Below are positions 1 through 8,782 of a stretch of 64,000 nt of DNA, one piece after another. Source of the stretch: Methylobacterium sp. J-030 (lineage in GTDB: Bacteria; Pseudomonadota; Alphaproteobacteria; Rhizobiales; Beijerinckiaceae); contig NZ_JAKSYM010000225.1 of the NCBI RefSeq assembly GCF_022829545.1, positions 62,001 to 126,000 on the forward strand, in the 5' to 3' direction. Each line of letters begins with the position of its first letter. Positions within the stretch are counted from its first letter, which is position 1. The translations under genes and the position numbers were made by a program. The notes beneath the pieces are model-generated. The model saw nothing but the letters and a program-made list of their open reading frames with translations. It was not told where the DNA came from and made no database searches.

Positions 1-2
1 CG

Positions 3-1577
3 CCCGCAGCGCCGGCCAGCGCGAGCCCCGCCCCCGTTCCGCCCCCCGTTTCCCCGGCCATCGCATCCCCGATCCCTCCGGACGGCGCGGCCGCGAAGGG
101 ACCGGAGATCAGGGCTCCGGAGCCGAAGGCGGCGGAGTCGAAAGCCGCCGAGCCCAAGCCCAGCGGAGCCGGATCGAGCGAAGCAAAGCCCGTCGAGGCC
201 GCGGTGCCGGATACCAAGCCGGCTCCGGGCAAGCCGCAGGAGGCCGCCAAGCGGTCGCGCGAGCCGGCCGCCCTGGTCTACGCCAGGGTCTCGGCCGACC
301 CGAGCCCGACGCTGACTGCGCGCACCTTCCTCGACACGCTGCGGGCCGCCGAGCGCTACGCGGCCTTCGCGGAAGCCGGGGGCTGGGAGCGCCTGCCCGA
401 GGATCTCGCGCGCCTGAAACCCGGCGCGCGCAGCCCGTCGATCCCGGCCCTGCGCCACCACCTCACCCTCACCGGCGACCTGCCGGCGGATGCGCCGCCG
501 AGCGACCACCTCGACCCGCCGCTCGTGGCGGCGGTCACCGCCTTCCAGGGCCGCCACGGGCTGCCCGACAACGGTATCCTCGGCCGGCTCACCCTCAACG
601 CGCTCAACGTGCCGGCGGCGGTGCGCCAGAAACAGCTCTCGGCTTCCGCGGCCCGGCTGATGGGCTCGAAATTCCCGTTCGGCGAGCGCTACATCGTGGT
701 CAACATCCCCTCGGCCGCCGTCGAGGCGGTGGAGAACGGCACGGTGGTGCGCCGCTACGTCGCCGTCGTCGGCTCGCCCGACAAGGCGACGCCCCCGGTG
801 GAGACCCGGATCACCGACATCAACTTCAACCCGACCTGGACGGTGCCGGCCTCGGTGGTGAAGAACGAGATCATCCCGCAGATGCGTAAGAATCCGGGCT
901 ATCTCGCCAAGAACCACATCCGCATTCTCGGGCCCTCCGGCGAGGTCGACCCAACCCGGATCGACTGGGCGGGCGAGAAGGCGGTCAACTACACGCTGCG
1001 CCAGGATTCCGGCTTCGACAATTCGCTCGGCCAGGTGCGGATCGACATGCCGAACCGCTTTGCCGTCTACATGCATGATACGCCGGCGAAATCCCTGTTC
1101 GCCGCGAGCGTGCGCTTCCACAGCCACGGCTGCGTCCGGGTCGGTCAGGTGAAGGAGCTGGTCGGCTGGCTGCTGCAGGGCACGGACGGGCCGAACGGGC
1201 CGGGCAGCACCTGGGGGCCGATCGAGATCGAGACCGGCATCGCCGACGGCGAGCGCCGCGACATCAAGCTGCCGAAGCCCGTGCCGGTGACCTTCGTGTA
1301 CCTCACGGGCTACGCCACCCCGGACGGCAAGGCGCACTTTCGCGACGACATCTACAAGCTCGACACGCCGGCCGCGGAGCCGGCCGCTACGGGGACGATC
1401 CCGCCGCCTGCCAACACCGTGGCCGCACCGCCCGTGGTGAAGCCGGCGGTGGCCAATGCCTCCGCCCGGAGGGACGCCACGCCCATCGTCGCGAAGCCGG
1501 CTTCGGCGGCCAAGCTTGATCCGGTGAAGAGCCGGGCGGAGCACCGGTTGCCGGAGCCTGCGGCCCGAATCGAGTGA
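3..1577 (+). CDS. L,D-transpeptidase (YkuD) with peptidoglycan-binding domain, 5' end cut by window
   Basis: Periplasmic enzyme that cross-links or anchors peptidoglycan through L,D-transpeptidation. The frame is open from the window edge, so the true start lies upstream; a GTG at 204 is only the first possible start inside the window. The order is an Ala/Pro/Lys/Glu-rich low-complexity stretch, a PG_binding_1-type helical domain (around 520-610 nt), then the YkuD catalytic domain with the active-site signature SHGCVRV (around 1124-1144). A second Ala/Pro-rich tail closes the protein. The disordered flanks may span the periplasm. Family assignment is firm; the exact L,D-transpeptidase subtype is unknown. 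Confidence 0.85.
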   Translation, partial: PAAPASASPAPVPPPVSPAIASPIPPDGAAAKGPEIRAPEPKAAESKAAEPKPSGAGSSEAKPVEAAVPDTKPAPGKPQEAAKRSREPAALVYARVSADPSPTLTARTFLDTLRAAERYAAFAEAGGWERLPEDLARLKPGARSPSIPALRHHLTLTGDLPADAPPSDHLDPPLVAAVTAFQGRHGLPDNGILGRLTLNALNVPAAVRQKQLSASAARLMGSKFPFGERYIVVNIPSAAVEAVENGTVVRRYVAVVGSPDKATPPVETRITDINFNPTWTVPASVVKNEIIPQMRKNPGYLAKNHIRILGPSGEVDPTRIDWAGEKAVNYTLRQDSGFDNSLGQVRIDMPNRFAVYMHDTPAKSLFAASVRFHSHGCVRVGQVKELVGWLLQGTDGPNGPGSTWGPIEIETGIADGERRDIKLPKPVPVTFVYLTGYATPDGKAHFRDDIYKLDTPAAEPAATGTIPPPANTVAAPPVVKPAVANASARRDATPIVAKPASAAKLDPVKSRAEHRLPEPAARIE

Positions 1578-1617
1578 CGCCGAGCTGGTGCGAACGGTTC
1601 GATCGATGCGGCGCCTT

Positions 1618-1710
1618 CGTCATCAGGAGCGAAGCGAAGTGACCCAGGGCAGCGCGAGGCCTGCGGGCGTGGCGCCGACTGGATCGCGTCGCGCCGCTCG
1701 CGAAGACGGC
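1618..1710. repeat. Intergenic inverted repeat, family D copy 1
   Basis: Imperfect inverted repeat between the transpeptidase and the convergent pat gene. The left arm reads like CGTCATC..GAGCGAAGCGAAG..CCAGGG and the right arm like its complement (GGATCGCGTCGCGCCGCTCGCGAAGACGG). The same architecture recurs at 35642-35733. It is probably a non-autonomous interspersed repeat that also lies where both genes terminate. Confidence 0.5.
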
Positions 1711-1758
1711 CGCCCTGACGTCATCGATCGGAGACGGCGTCAAACGCGGCGCGACGCT

Positions 1759-4449
1759 CTAACCCCCGGTCGGTGATCCGCCCGCCAGCGGCAGGTGAAC
1801 CTTCACCAAGCCCGGATCCTCCGGATCGCGCCCCTGCGCGAAGCCGAGGCGCCGGCAGACCGCCAGCATCGGCCGGTTCTCGGCCAGCACCGAGCCCTCG
1901 ACCCGGCCGATCCCCTCGAAGCGCGCCCAGTCGATCATCAGGCGCATCAGCGCGAAGGCGAGCCCCGTGCCCCGGACGTCGCGGCCCACCGCGATCGCGT
2001 ATTCGCCGCTCTCGTGATTGGCGTCGGCGTGCAGGCGGACCGCGCCGAGCATGCGCTCGCCTCCTCCCGCATCCACCTCGGTCGCCACGAACGCGATGGC
2101 GCGGGCGTAGTCGAGCTGCGTCAGGCGGGCCAGGAAGGCGTGGCTGAAGGCGCGCACCGGCCCGAAGAAGCGCAGGCGCAGATCCTCCGGGTCGAGCCCC
2201 TGGAAGAACCCGAGGAACAACCCCTCATCCTCCGGGCGCACGGGCCGGACGCGGATGGTGCGGTCCTTCAGGTTGAGGGTCCGCACCCATTGCGCCGGAT
2301 AGGGCCGGATCGCGAAGCGCGGATGGCCCCGCCCGTGCCGCCCCCGCTCGGAGCGCCCGATCCGCACCCGTGCATCGAGGGCGAGCACGCCGGTCTCGTC
2401 GGCGAGCAGGGGGTTGATGTCGAGCTCGCGGACCTGCGGCAGGTCGGCGGCGAGCTGGGACAGCTTCACCAGCGTCAGCGCGATCGCGGGCAGATCGGCG
2501 GCGGGCACGTCCCGATAGGCTTCGAGCCGCCGGGCGACCCGGGTCCGGCCGATCAGGTCGCGGGCGAGGATCAGGTCGAGCGGCGGCAGGCCGAGCGCCC
2601 GGTCGTCGATCACCTCGACGGCCGTGCCGCCCCGGCCGAACACCACCACCGGGCCGAACACGGGATCCTCCGCGAGGCCCGCGATCAGCTCCCGGCGCCG
2701 GCCCCGGCGCACCATGGGCTGCACCGCGAAGCCGGTGACGCGCGCATCCGGCCGCTCCCGACGCGCCCGGGCCAGGATGCGGCGCGCGGCCTCGCGGACA
2801 TCGGCCTCGCTGGTGAGATCGAGATGGACCCCGCCGATGTCGGATTTGTGCACGATGTCGGGGGAGACGACCTTCAGCGCCACCGTGCCCCCGGCCGCGA
2901 TGATCGGCCAGGCGGCCGCCGCCGCGGCGTCCTTGTCGGGGGCCAGCGTGATCGGCACGGTCGGGATCCCGTAGGCCTCGAGCAGGCCGTTCACCGCGAT
3001 CGGATCGAGCCAGGCGGCCCCATGGCGCAGGGCGCCCGCGATGATCGTGCGGGCGCGGGCCGTGTCGGGGGAGAAGTCGCGCGGCAGCGAGTCCGGCGTG
3101 CGCATCAGGTCGTCCTGCGCCTCGCGGTAGCGCACGAGGTGCAAAAAACCTTCGATCGCCTCGGAATCGGTGGCGAAATGCGGCAGCCCGGCCCGCGCGA
3201 AGGCCTCGCGCGCCGCCTCGGCATCCCCGAGGGAGACGGCGAAAAGCGGCTTCTTGCGCGTCTGGCCGGCGCGGACACCCTTGACCGTGTCGGCGATGGC
3301 CTCGGCGACCGCGCCCGCGTCCGAGCGGGCGGTGGGCACGTGGATCGCCAGCACGGCGTCGCTGGTACGGTCCGTCAGGATCGGCCCCAGGGCGGCCGCG
3401 AAGGCCGGGCCCGCCGCGTCGATGCCGAGATCGAGGGGGTTGCCGGCCGGGCGGCCCTCCGCCTCGGCGGCTTCGGCCATGGTGCCGGCGCGCTCGATCA
3501 GACGGTCGGCGGCCAGCAGTCCGATGCCGCGGCCGTTCGACACGATCGCGAGCCGGTCGCCGGGGAACGGACGCTGGCGCCCCAGGGTCTCGACGGCGGA
3601 GAACATCTCGTCGAGATCCTGCACCGCCAGCAGGCCGGCCCGCCGGAAGGCCGCGGCGTAGACCGCGTCGGGCCGGGCCAGCGCCCCCGTGTGGGTCTCG
3701 GGCGCCCGGGTATCGGGCCTGTGCCGCCCGGCGCGCAGGACCACCACGGGCTTGGCGCGGGCGGCCGCGCGGGCCGCCGACATGAAGCGGCGCGCATCCG
3801 CGACCCGATCGAGGCAGAGCAGGATCGCGCGGGTGCGGTAATCGGCGGCGAAGTGATCGAGGCAATCGGCCACGCCGATATCGAGCACGCTGCCGAGCGA
3901 GAGCACCGCCGAGAACCCCGTCCCGTGGCGGGCGCCCCATTCGACGATGGCGGCCGCGACCGTCCCGGATTGCGAGACGAGGGCGAGGTCGCCAGCGGCC
4001 GGCGCATGGGCGAACAGGCTGGCGTTGAGCTTGGCCCCCGGCACCGCGAGGCCGGCGCTGTCGGGCCCCAGCAGGCGCAGGCCGTGCGCGCGGGCGATCC
4101 GGTGCGCCGCCGGGCCCGGATCGTCCGGACCGGAGCCGAGCCGGGCCGTCAGGATCACGGCCGCCCCCGCGCCGGCCTCGGCCGCCTGCGCGACGACTTC
4201 GGGTACCCGCGGCGGCGGCACCGCGATCAGCACGAGGTCGGGAATTGTGGTCAGGTCCGCGACCTGCGGGACGCAGGGCAGGCCGTCCACCGCCGCGTGG
4301 TCGGGCTGCACCGGCAGGATCGCCCCGGGAAAGCCTGACGCCCGCAGGCCGTCCAGCACGCTGCGCGCCACCGAGCCCTCGCGCGCCACGGCGCCGACCA
4401 GGGCGATCGCGCGGGGCGCCAGCAGCTTGTCGAACCGGTAGGTGCTCAC
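1759..4449 (-). CDS. pat: Pat-like protein: NDP-forming acyl-CoA synthetase domain fused to GNAT acetyltransferase
   Basis: Cytoplasmic 896-residue protein with the layout of Salmonella Pat/E. coli PatZ, which acetylate lysines of enzymes such as acetyl-CoA synthetase. Residues 1-130 are a CoA-binding Rossmann domain, about 150-430 are succinyl-CoA ligase-like, about 480-700 are ATP-grasp_5, and about 730-890 are a GNAT fold (VGRDVRGTGLAFALM region). The start is GTG at 4449, with no clear Shine-Dalgarno. The motif THTGAL keeps the histidine that is phosphorylated in active NDP-forming synthetases, so catalytic synthetase activity cannot be excluded. A sirtuin (34703-35416) in the window could reverse its modification. 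It is monocistronic and convergent with the transpeptidase. Confidence 0.85.
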   Translation of the reverse strand: MSTYRFDKLLAPRAIALVGAVAREGSVARSVLDGLRASGFPGAILPVQPDHAAVDGLPCVPQVADLTTIPDLVLIAVPPPRVPEVVAQAAEAGAGAAVILTARLGSGPDDPGPAAHRIARAHGLRLLGPDSAGLAVPGAKLNASLFAHAPAAGDLALVSQSGTVAAAIVEWGARHGTGFSAVLSLGSVLDIGVADCLDHFAADYRTRAILLCLDRVADARRFMSAARAAARAKPVVVLRAGRHRPDTRAPETHTGALARPDAVYAAAFRRAGLLAVQDLDEMFSAVETLGRQRPFPGDRLAIVSNGRGIGLLAADRLIERAGTMAEAAEAEGRPAGNPLDLGIDAAGPAFAAALGPILTDRTSDAVLAIHVPTARSDAGAVAEAIADTVKGVRAGQTRKKPLFAVSLGDAEAAREAFARAGLPHFATDSEAIEGFLHLVRYREAQDDLMRTPDSLPRDFSPDTARARTIIAGALRHGAAWLDPIAVNGLLEAYGIPTVPITLAPDKDAAAAAAWPIIAAGGTVALKVVSPDIVHKSDIGGVHLDLTSEADVREAARRILARARRERPDARVTGFAVQPMVRRGRRRELIAGLAEDPVFGPVVVFGRGGTAVEVIDDRALGLPPLDLILARDLIGRTRVARRLEAYRDVPAADLPAIALTLVKLSQLAADLPQVRELDINPLLADETGVLALDARVRIGRSERGRHGRGHPRFAIRPYPAQWVRTLNLKDRTIRVRPVRPEDEGLFLGFFQGLDPEDLRLRFFGPVRAFSHAFLARLTQLDYARAIAFVATEVDAGGGERMLGAVRLHADANHESGEYAIAVGRDVRGTGLAFALMRLMIDWARFEGIGRVEGSVLAENRPMLAVCRRLGFAQGRDPEDPGLVKVHLPLAGGSPTGG

Positions 4450-4862
4450 GGGGTAGCCATCACGGGATTTCGGTCCCGCGGGCCCATCGTGCCGGCGTGC
4501 ATGGGGTGCCCCTCGCTCACGTCGGGATCGGGCGCGCGATCCCGGGCGCCCACCGTCCTCTCAGATGCGTCTACCACATCGCGCGGTCGGCCGCTTCGGG
4601 CAACGCCTGGCCGCCCAGGCTCCGTCGCCGTACCATCTAACCCTACCTGGCGGGCCTACCGGCAAGCCTGTCGATCAAATATCCGCCACTTTTTATCCCT
4701 GCCAAAACGGACGCTATGGCCACATGTAATTTGTTCTTGCCATGAAAGTCGCACCACAATAGTAACTGCGCGACATATGCCTGTATCAGGCAAACCGGAA
4801 ACAGGTTCCGATCATCCTGCCGAGTGACGGCGCGAGCCCGGAACCGCCAGGAGGTTCGAGGG
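4450..4862. other. 413-bp intergenic region between pat and mucR
   Basis: Divergent promoter region. The part from about 4670 to 4810 is visibly richer in A+T than the flanks. A possible sigma-70 promoter for mucR is TTGCCA (4737-4742), 17 nt, TAGTAA (4760-4765). MucR proteins bind A+T-rich promoters, including their own, so autoregulation here is plausible but inferred. No RNA gene was recognised. Confidence 0.4.
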
Positions 4863-5276
4863 ATGGATTCCACGGTCGAAGGGCAACCGGACTTTCTCAC
4901 GCTCTCGGTCGACATCGTGTCGGCCTTCGTGAGCAACAATCCGGTCCCCCCACCGGAGCTGCCCGGGCTGATCGCCAAGGTTCACGCAGCCCTGCACGAG
5001 CTCAGCCAGCCCACCTCCGCGCCGGCCGAGGAATTGCGGCCGGCGGTCTCGGTCCGGCGCTCGGTCCAGCCCGATTTCATCGTCTGCCTGGAGGACGGGA
5101 AGAAGTTCAAATCCCTGAAGCGTCACCTGCGCACGCACTACAATCTGACGCCGGACGAGTATCGCCAGAAATGGGGCCTGCCCGCAGACTATCCGATGGT
5201 CGCGCCGAGCTACGCCGCGGCCCGGTCGAACCTCGCCAAGAGCATGGGCCTCGGCCACCAGCGCCGGAAGGGTTGA
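4863..5276 (+). CDS. mucR: Ros/MucR family transcriptional regulator
   Basis: Small zinc-finger DNA-binding regulator, 137 residues, of the family that controls exopolysaccharide, motility and cell-cycle genes in Hyphomicrobiales. The ATG at 4863 is chosen over an upstream GTG/ATG reading because AGGAGG (4849-4854) sits at ideal spacing. The C-terminal half holds the finger [15 protein letters not shown], followed by the family hallmark [22 protein letters not shown] and MGLG. The second zinc ligand is Asp instead of the Cys found in Ros, a variation known in MucR proteins. The N-terminal half ([11 protein letters not shown]) is the oligomerisation region of the family. Confidence 0.92.
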   Translation: MDSTVEGQPDFLTLSVDIVSAFVSNNPVPPPELPGLIAKVHAALHELSQPTSAPAEELRPAVSVRRSVQPDFIVCLEDGKKFKSLKRHLRTHYNLTPDEYRQKWGLPADYPMVAPSYAAARSNLAKSMGLGHQRRKG

Positions 5277-5372
5277 GGGCGCGTCCGCGTCCACAGGTTT
5301 CCGGCCGCGGTTAGGCATCGGGCAAGGGGTGCTTGCGAAGGTCTCCCGGCCCGTCCGCGCCCTCGAGACCCG

Positions 5373-6122
5373 ATGCAAGGCCAGCCCAATCCCGTCGCCC
5401 GCCTGTTCTGGACGGCCGTGATCGGCGGCCCGTTCGCGCTCTGGTACGGTCCGCCCGCCCTGGCGGCCACGGGGTTCGCGCTCCTGTGCGTGTGGCTGCG
5501 CCATCTCGGACGGCCGCGCCGGTTCCGCGCCCGGGTGCGCCGCATCGCCCGGGCGCACGGGGAGACGCTGGCCCTGCGGCGGCGCCAGGAGAGCTTTCGC
5601 GACGCCTACGGCAACTGGATCGAGGACGGCTGGCTGCGCGAGCGCGACTACTTCCTCGACCGCACGGTTCTGCCGCAGATCGGCCCGCGCGACGCCGACC
5701 TGTTCGCGACCGAGCGGGATCGGATGCTGGCGATCGTCGAGGCCGAGGCGGCGTCCGTCGACCTGCCCGAGGAGGAGGACGCGCCGGCGGACGGGCTCGA
5801 CTACGAGCGCTACTGCGCCGAGCGCCTCGCCCGGGCGGGATGGCGGGCGCACAGGACCCCGGCGAGCGGCGACCAGGGCGCCGACATCGTGGCCGATCGC
5901 GACGGCCGGCGCCTCGTCGTGCAGTGCAAGCGCCTGACCAAGCCCGTGGGCAACGCCGCCGTGCAGGAGGCGGCCGCGGCCCAGCGCTACTGGGCGGGCG
6001 ACCGCGCCGCCGTGGTCTCGAACGCCGGCTTCACCCCGGCCGCCCGCCGGCTCGCGGCGGCCACCGGCGTGCTCCTGCTGCATCACGACGGGCTCGACGC
6101 CCTCGACCTCGCGCAGGTGTGA
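5373..6122 (+). CDS. Membrane-anchored Mrr-like restriction endonuclease-fold protein
   Basis: 249-residue protein. Residues about 10-42 form one or two hydrophobic membrane segments (FWTAVIGGPFALWYG..LAATGFALLCVWL). A basic and acidic linker follows, and residues about 150-245 match the Mrr_cat nuclease fold: DYERYCAERLARAGW, then D-Q-G-A-D with VVQCKR, the D-(x)n-QxK catalytic pattern. Homologues are annotated restriction endonuclease; targets are unknown. It lies 96 bp after mucR in the same direction, with no methyltransferase partner, so classical restriction-modification is unlikely. DNA quality control at the membrane is a speculation. Fold assignment is firm, function is not. Confidence 0.75.
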   Translation: MQGQPNPVARLFWTAVIGGPFALWYGPPALAATGFALLCVWLRHLGRPRRFRARVRRIARAHGETLALRRRQESFRDAYGNWIEDGWLRERDYFLDRTVLPQIGPRDADLFATERDRMLAIVEAEAASVDLPEEEDAPADGLDYERYCAERLARAGWRAHRTPASGDQGADIVADRDGRRLVVQCKRLTKPVGNAAVQEAAAAQRYWAGDRAAVVSNAGFTPAARRLAAATGVLLLHHDGLDALDLAQV

Positions 6123-6153
6123 TGAACGGTCCGCCGGGCGGCCGAGACCCGGC

Positions 6154-6633
6154 TCAGAGCACCTTCAGCAGCGCCTCGGCGCCCGAAGCCTCGGCCTTCG
6201 AGGGCGTCTCCTCGACGTTCAGGATCCGCACGACCCCGTCCTCGACCAACATGGAATAGCGCTTGGAGCGGATCCCGAGGCCGAAGCCCGTGCCGTCCAT
6301 CTCCAGGCCGAGCGCCTTGGCGAAGTCGGCGTTGCCGTCGGCCAGGAACTCCAGGCCCTCGGCGCCACTCGCCTTCGACCACGCGTCGAGGACGAACACG
6401 TCGTTGACGCTGGTGACCGCGATGGCGTCGACGCCGCGGCCGCGGATCTCGTCCTTGTGGGTCACGAAGCCCGGCAGATGGTTGCGGTGGCAGCTCGGCG
6501 TGAAGGCGCCCGGGACGCCGATCAGCACCACGCGGCGGCCCTTGAACACGTCGTCGGTGGTCCGGGCGATCGGGCCCTCCGGGCCGCTCACCCGGAACGT
6601 GGCCTGGGGCAGGTGGTCGCCGACCTGGATCAT
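6154..6633 (-). CDS. Peroxiredoxin, Prx5/AhpE-type (thioredoxin fold)
   Basis: Cytosolic thiol peroxidase reducing H2O2 and alkyl hydroperoxides, 159 residues. The peroxidatic Cys is in GAFTPSCHRNHLPGF, and the typical Prx5 block FKGRRVVLIGVPGAF and the C-terminal LVEDGVVRILNVEE are present. The ATG at 6633 (MIQVGD) is preferred over an upstream in-frame ATG at 6657 because it follows a GAGGGA ribosome-binding site and matches the usual family start. It is convergent with the Mrr-like gene and monocistronic. Confidence 0.93.
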   Translation of the reverse strand: MIQVGDHLPQATFRVSGPEGPIARTTDDVFKGRRVVLIGVPGAFTPSCHRNHLPGFVTHKDEIRGRGVDAIAVTSVNDVFVLDAWSKASGAEGLEFLADGNADFAKALGLEMDGTGFGLGIRSKRYSMLVEDGVVRILNVEETPSKAEASGAEALLKVL

Positions 6634-6737
6634 CGCGGGTCCCTCGTTGCTGCGCATCGTGCTGCGCCCATGCGGTCGCGCGCCTGACCTAGCGTGGTCG
6701 GTCGGGCCTGTCGAGGATCGGGGCTGCGCCGATGCGG

Positions 6738-6974
6738 TCAGGCCCCCAGGAGCTTGATGAAGGCGGCGCCGGCACCGAAGAAGGCCGCACCGGCGGCCAT
6801 GCCCGAGAGGGCGACCTGCCAGGGCGCCAAGGCGCGGTCGCGGTTGAGCTTCGCCGCTTCGGCCATGAGCTTGTGCTGCTCGGCGACGAACTTGTTCGTC
6901 TCCTCCTGCGCCCGCTGGATCTGGGCACGCTGCGCCTCGATGTCAAAGGCAGCCGGTGCTGCGGCATCCCCCAT
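6738..6974 (-). CDS. Small coiled-coil protein with C-terminal membrane helix
   Basis: 78 residues. The N-terminal two thirds are charged and helix-forming (EAQRAQIQRAQEETNKFVAEQ), consistent with a coiled coil. The C-terminus is a single hydrophobic Gly/Ala-rich helix (VALSGMAAGAAFFGAGAAFIKLL), so it is probably tail-anchored in the inner membrane. I do not recognise a named family. Coding is supported by regular high-GC third positions and the clear two-part architecture. It lies 104 bp upstream of the peroxiredoxin on the same strand; a link between them is unproven. Confidence 0.65.
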   Translation of the reverse strand: MGDAAAPAAFDIEAQRAQIQRAQEETNKFVAEQHKLMAEAAKLNRDRALAPWQVALSGMAAGAAFFGAGAAFIKLLGA

Positions 6975-7152
6975 CGGGATGGCTCCTTAAAAGTCCCCGC
7001 CGGTTCAGGCCTGCGGACAGCTCGACGCGACGGTAGGAACTCAATGTAACCTCCCGCCCGCAGATTCGACAGGGGTTTCCGGGTCCTGCCGGGACCGGAG
7101 GATGTGCGCTTTGTCCGCTGGACAAGCTGGGGGCGCCGCGTAGCATGGGCGC

Positions 7153-7773
7153 ATGCAGAAGCCAGCGTCGCCCACGCGTTCCGCGCTCTCCGGCCCGGAC
7201 TTCCTCGACGGGCAGTTCCTCGTGGCGATGCCCGGGATGGCCGATGAGCGCTTCGCCCGCTCGGTGATCTATGTCTGCGCCCATTCCGCAGACGGCGCGA
7301 TGGGCATCATCGTCAACAAGGCGGCCACCGACATCAGCATGCCGGACCTGCTGGTCCAGCTCGACGTGGCCCCCGAAGCGGATGCGATTCGCCTGCGCGA
7401 GCGGGTCGGGCACATGCCGGTCCTGATGGGCGGCCCCGTGGAGGGGCGGCGCGGCTTCGTGCTCCACACCGACGACTTTCACATCCAGCAATCGACGCTG
7501 ATCATCGACGACGGCATCTGCCTGACCGCCACCGTCGAGATCCTGCGCGCCATCGCCAGCGGCGAGGGCCCGGCGAGCGCCGTCCTGGCGCTCGGCTACG
7601 CGGGCTGGCAGGCCGGCCAGCTTGAGAGCGAGATCATGGCCAATGGCTGGCTCAACTGCCCGGCCGATCCCGCGCTGATCTTCAACACGGATCTCGACGC
7701 CAAGTACGAACGGGCGCTCCGGGCCAACGGCATCGACCCCGCCATGCTGTCCATGACCGCCGGCCGGGCTTGA
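7153..7773 (+). CDS. yqgE: YqgE/AlgH family protein (UPF0301)
   Basis: 206-residue single-domain protein of the DUF179 family. Hallmarks are [37 protein letters not shown], the [14 protein letters not shown] block and [15 protein letters not shown] near residue 155. The biochemical function of the family is unsettled; in pseudomonads AlgH was linked to alginate regulation. Length is slightly above the usual 185-190 because of a short Ser/Pro-rich N-terminus. It is transcribed divergently from the small membrane protein. Confidence 0.92.
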   Translation: MQKPASPTRSALSGPDFLDGQFLVAMPGMADERFARSVIYVCAHSADGAMGIIVNKAATDISMPDLLVQLDVAPEADAIRLRERVGHMPVLMGGPVEGRRGFVLHTDDFHIQQSTLIIDDGICLTATVEILRAIASGEGPASAVLALGYAGWQAGQLESEIMANGWLNCPADPALIFNTDLDAKYERALRANGIDPAMLSMTAGRA

Positions 7774-7790
7774 CCGGCTCCGCCGGCGGT
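7756..7790. terminator. Possible bidirectional terminator between yqgE and the convergent secreted-protein gene
   Basis: ACCGCCGG (7756-7763) pairs with CCGGCGGT (7783-7790) across the two convergent stop codons. There is no T-run, so this is a weak candidate. Confidence 0.3.
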
Positions 7791-8782
7791 TACTCCGGAA
7801 CGGCGTCGCCGCCGGCCGCGTCGGGATTGAGGCCCTCCACCGCCGGCTTCGGCCGGGGCCGGCTGCGCGGGACCACGGCCGCGGTGGGCACCGCCGTGTT
7901 GGCGCCGAGCCGGGTCGCCAGGGCAAGCGCCCGGTTCTCGGTGAAGCGCAGATGGCAGAAGCCGTGCGTGCCCTCGCGGGCGTAGCCGCGGCAGAACTGC
8001 TCCCGATCCGCCGAGAAGGCCGCCTGCTCGGTCACGATCGGCCGCACGTCCTCGCGCCGGGCCCGCTGGGTCATCAGCTTGTAATTGTCGCGCACCGCCT
8101 TGTCGGCGGCGCCCCGGGCGGTGTCGAACTCGCCCGCCCGCGGGATCAGGGTGGCGGGGACCGGCCCCCACAGGCCGGTCGGGGTCGTGGCGCAATCGGC
8201 GGTCGAGAACGTGCAGACCGGACCCGAGCCCAGCGTCGAGACCAGGACGCCGCCCTCGGTGACGTCGAGGCGCAGGGGGCACTCCGCCCCGGCCGCCTCG
8301 TAGCGCGGCACCCCTTCGGGCTTGCCCTCGGCACTCAGCGTGACGGGGCTGCCTCCGCCGAGCGGCACCGTGCAGGATTCCGCCGGCTGGGAGATCTTGG
8401 TGCCCGGCAGGGTGATCCGGGCCGTGACGGCATTGCCTGACCGTTCGAGCTTCAGGGACCCCGAGGTTCCGTTGAGCAGGAGATCCTGCCCGATGATGCC
8501 GTCCTCCGAGGGGGCCTTGAGCACCACAGGGCGCGCGGGGACAGGCGCGGGCCGCGGCGCCTCGGGGGCGGCCGGAGCCTGACCGGGCTCGCCGGGGGCC
8601 GCGGGAGCCGGGGCCGGGGGCGCCTCGGGCAGGCCCCTTGGCGGGACCGGCGGACGCTCGGGCTTGATCCCGAACAGGCGTTCGAGAAAGTTCTGCGCCT
8701 GCGCCGGCGGAGCGGCGAGCAGGGCGGGAGCCGCGACGGCAAGCGCCAGGATGGGGAGCAGGAGGCTGCGGGTCGGGCGCAT
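7790..8782 (-). CDS. Secreted proline-rich protein with C-terminal Cys-containing domain
   Basis: 330 residues with a clear Sec signal peptide (LLLPILALAVAAPALLAAPPAQAQ). A Pro/Ala-rich linker (about 40-85), an unassigned beta-rich core with several Cys, and a C-terminal helical segment containing FCRGYAREGTHGFCHLRF follow. The two-Cys helical C-terminal part is faintly reminiscent of LprI/DUF1311 lysozyme-inhibitor-like proteins, but I am not confident of that. It is periplasmic by prediction. It reads divergently from dnaK across a 393-bp region. Confidence 0.7.
   Translation of the reverse strand: MRPTRSLLLPILALAVAAPALLAAPPAQAQNFLERLFGIKPERPPVPPRGLPEAPPAPAPAAPGEPGQAPAAPEAPRPAPVPARPVVLKAPSEDGIIGQDLLLNGTSGSLKLERSGNAVTARITLPGTKISQPAESCTVPLGGGSPVTLSAEGKPEGVPRYEAAGAECPLRLDVTEGGVLVSTLGSGPVCTFSTADCATTPTGLWGPVPATLIPRAGEFDTARGAADKAVRDNYKLMTQRARREDVRPIVTEQAAFSADREQFCRGYAREGTHGFCHLRFTENRALALATRLGANTAVPTAAVVPRSRPRPKPAVEGLNPDAAGGDAVPE

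Noticed and set aside
1795..4338. Very long open frame on the plus strand opposite pat
   Set aside because: Arg/Gly/Ala-rich translation without domains. It is the antisense shadow of a high-GC gene; the pat frame has full domain structure.
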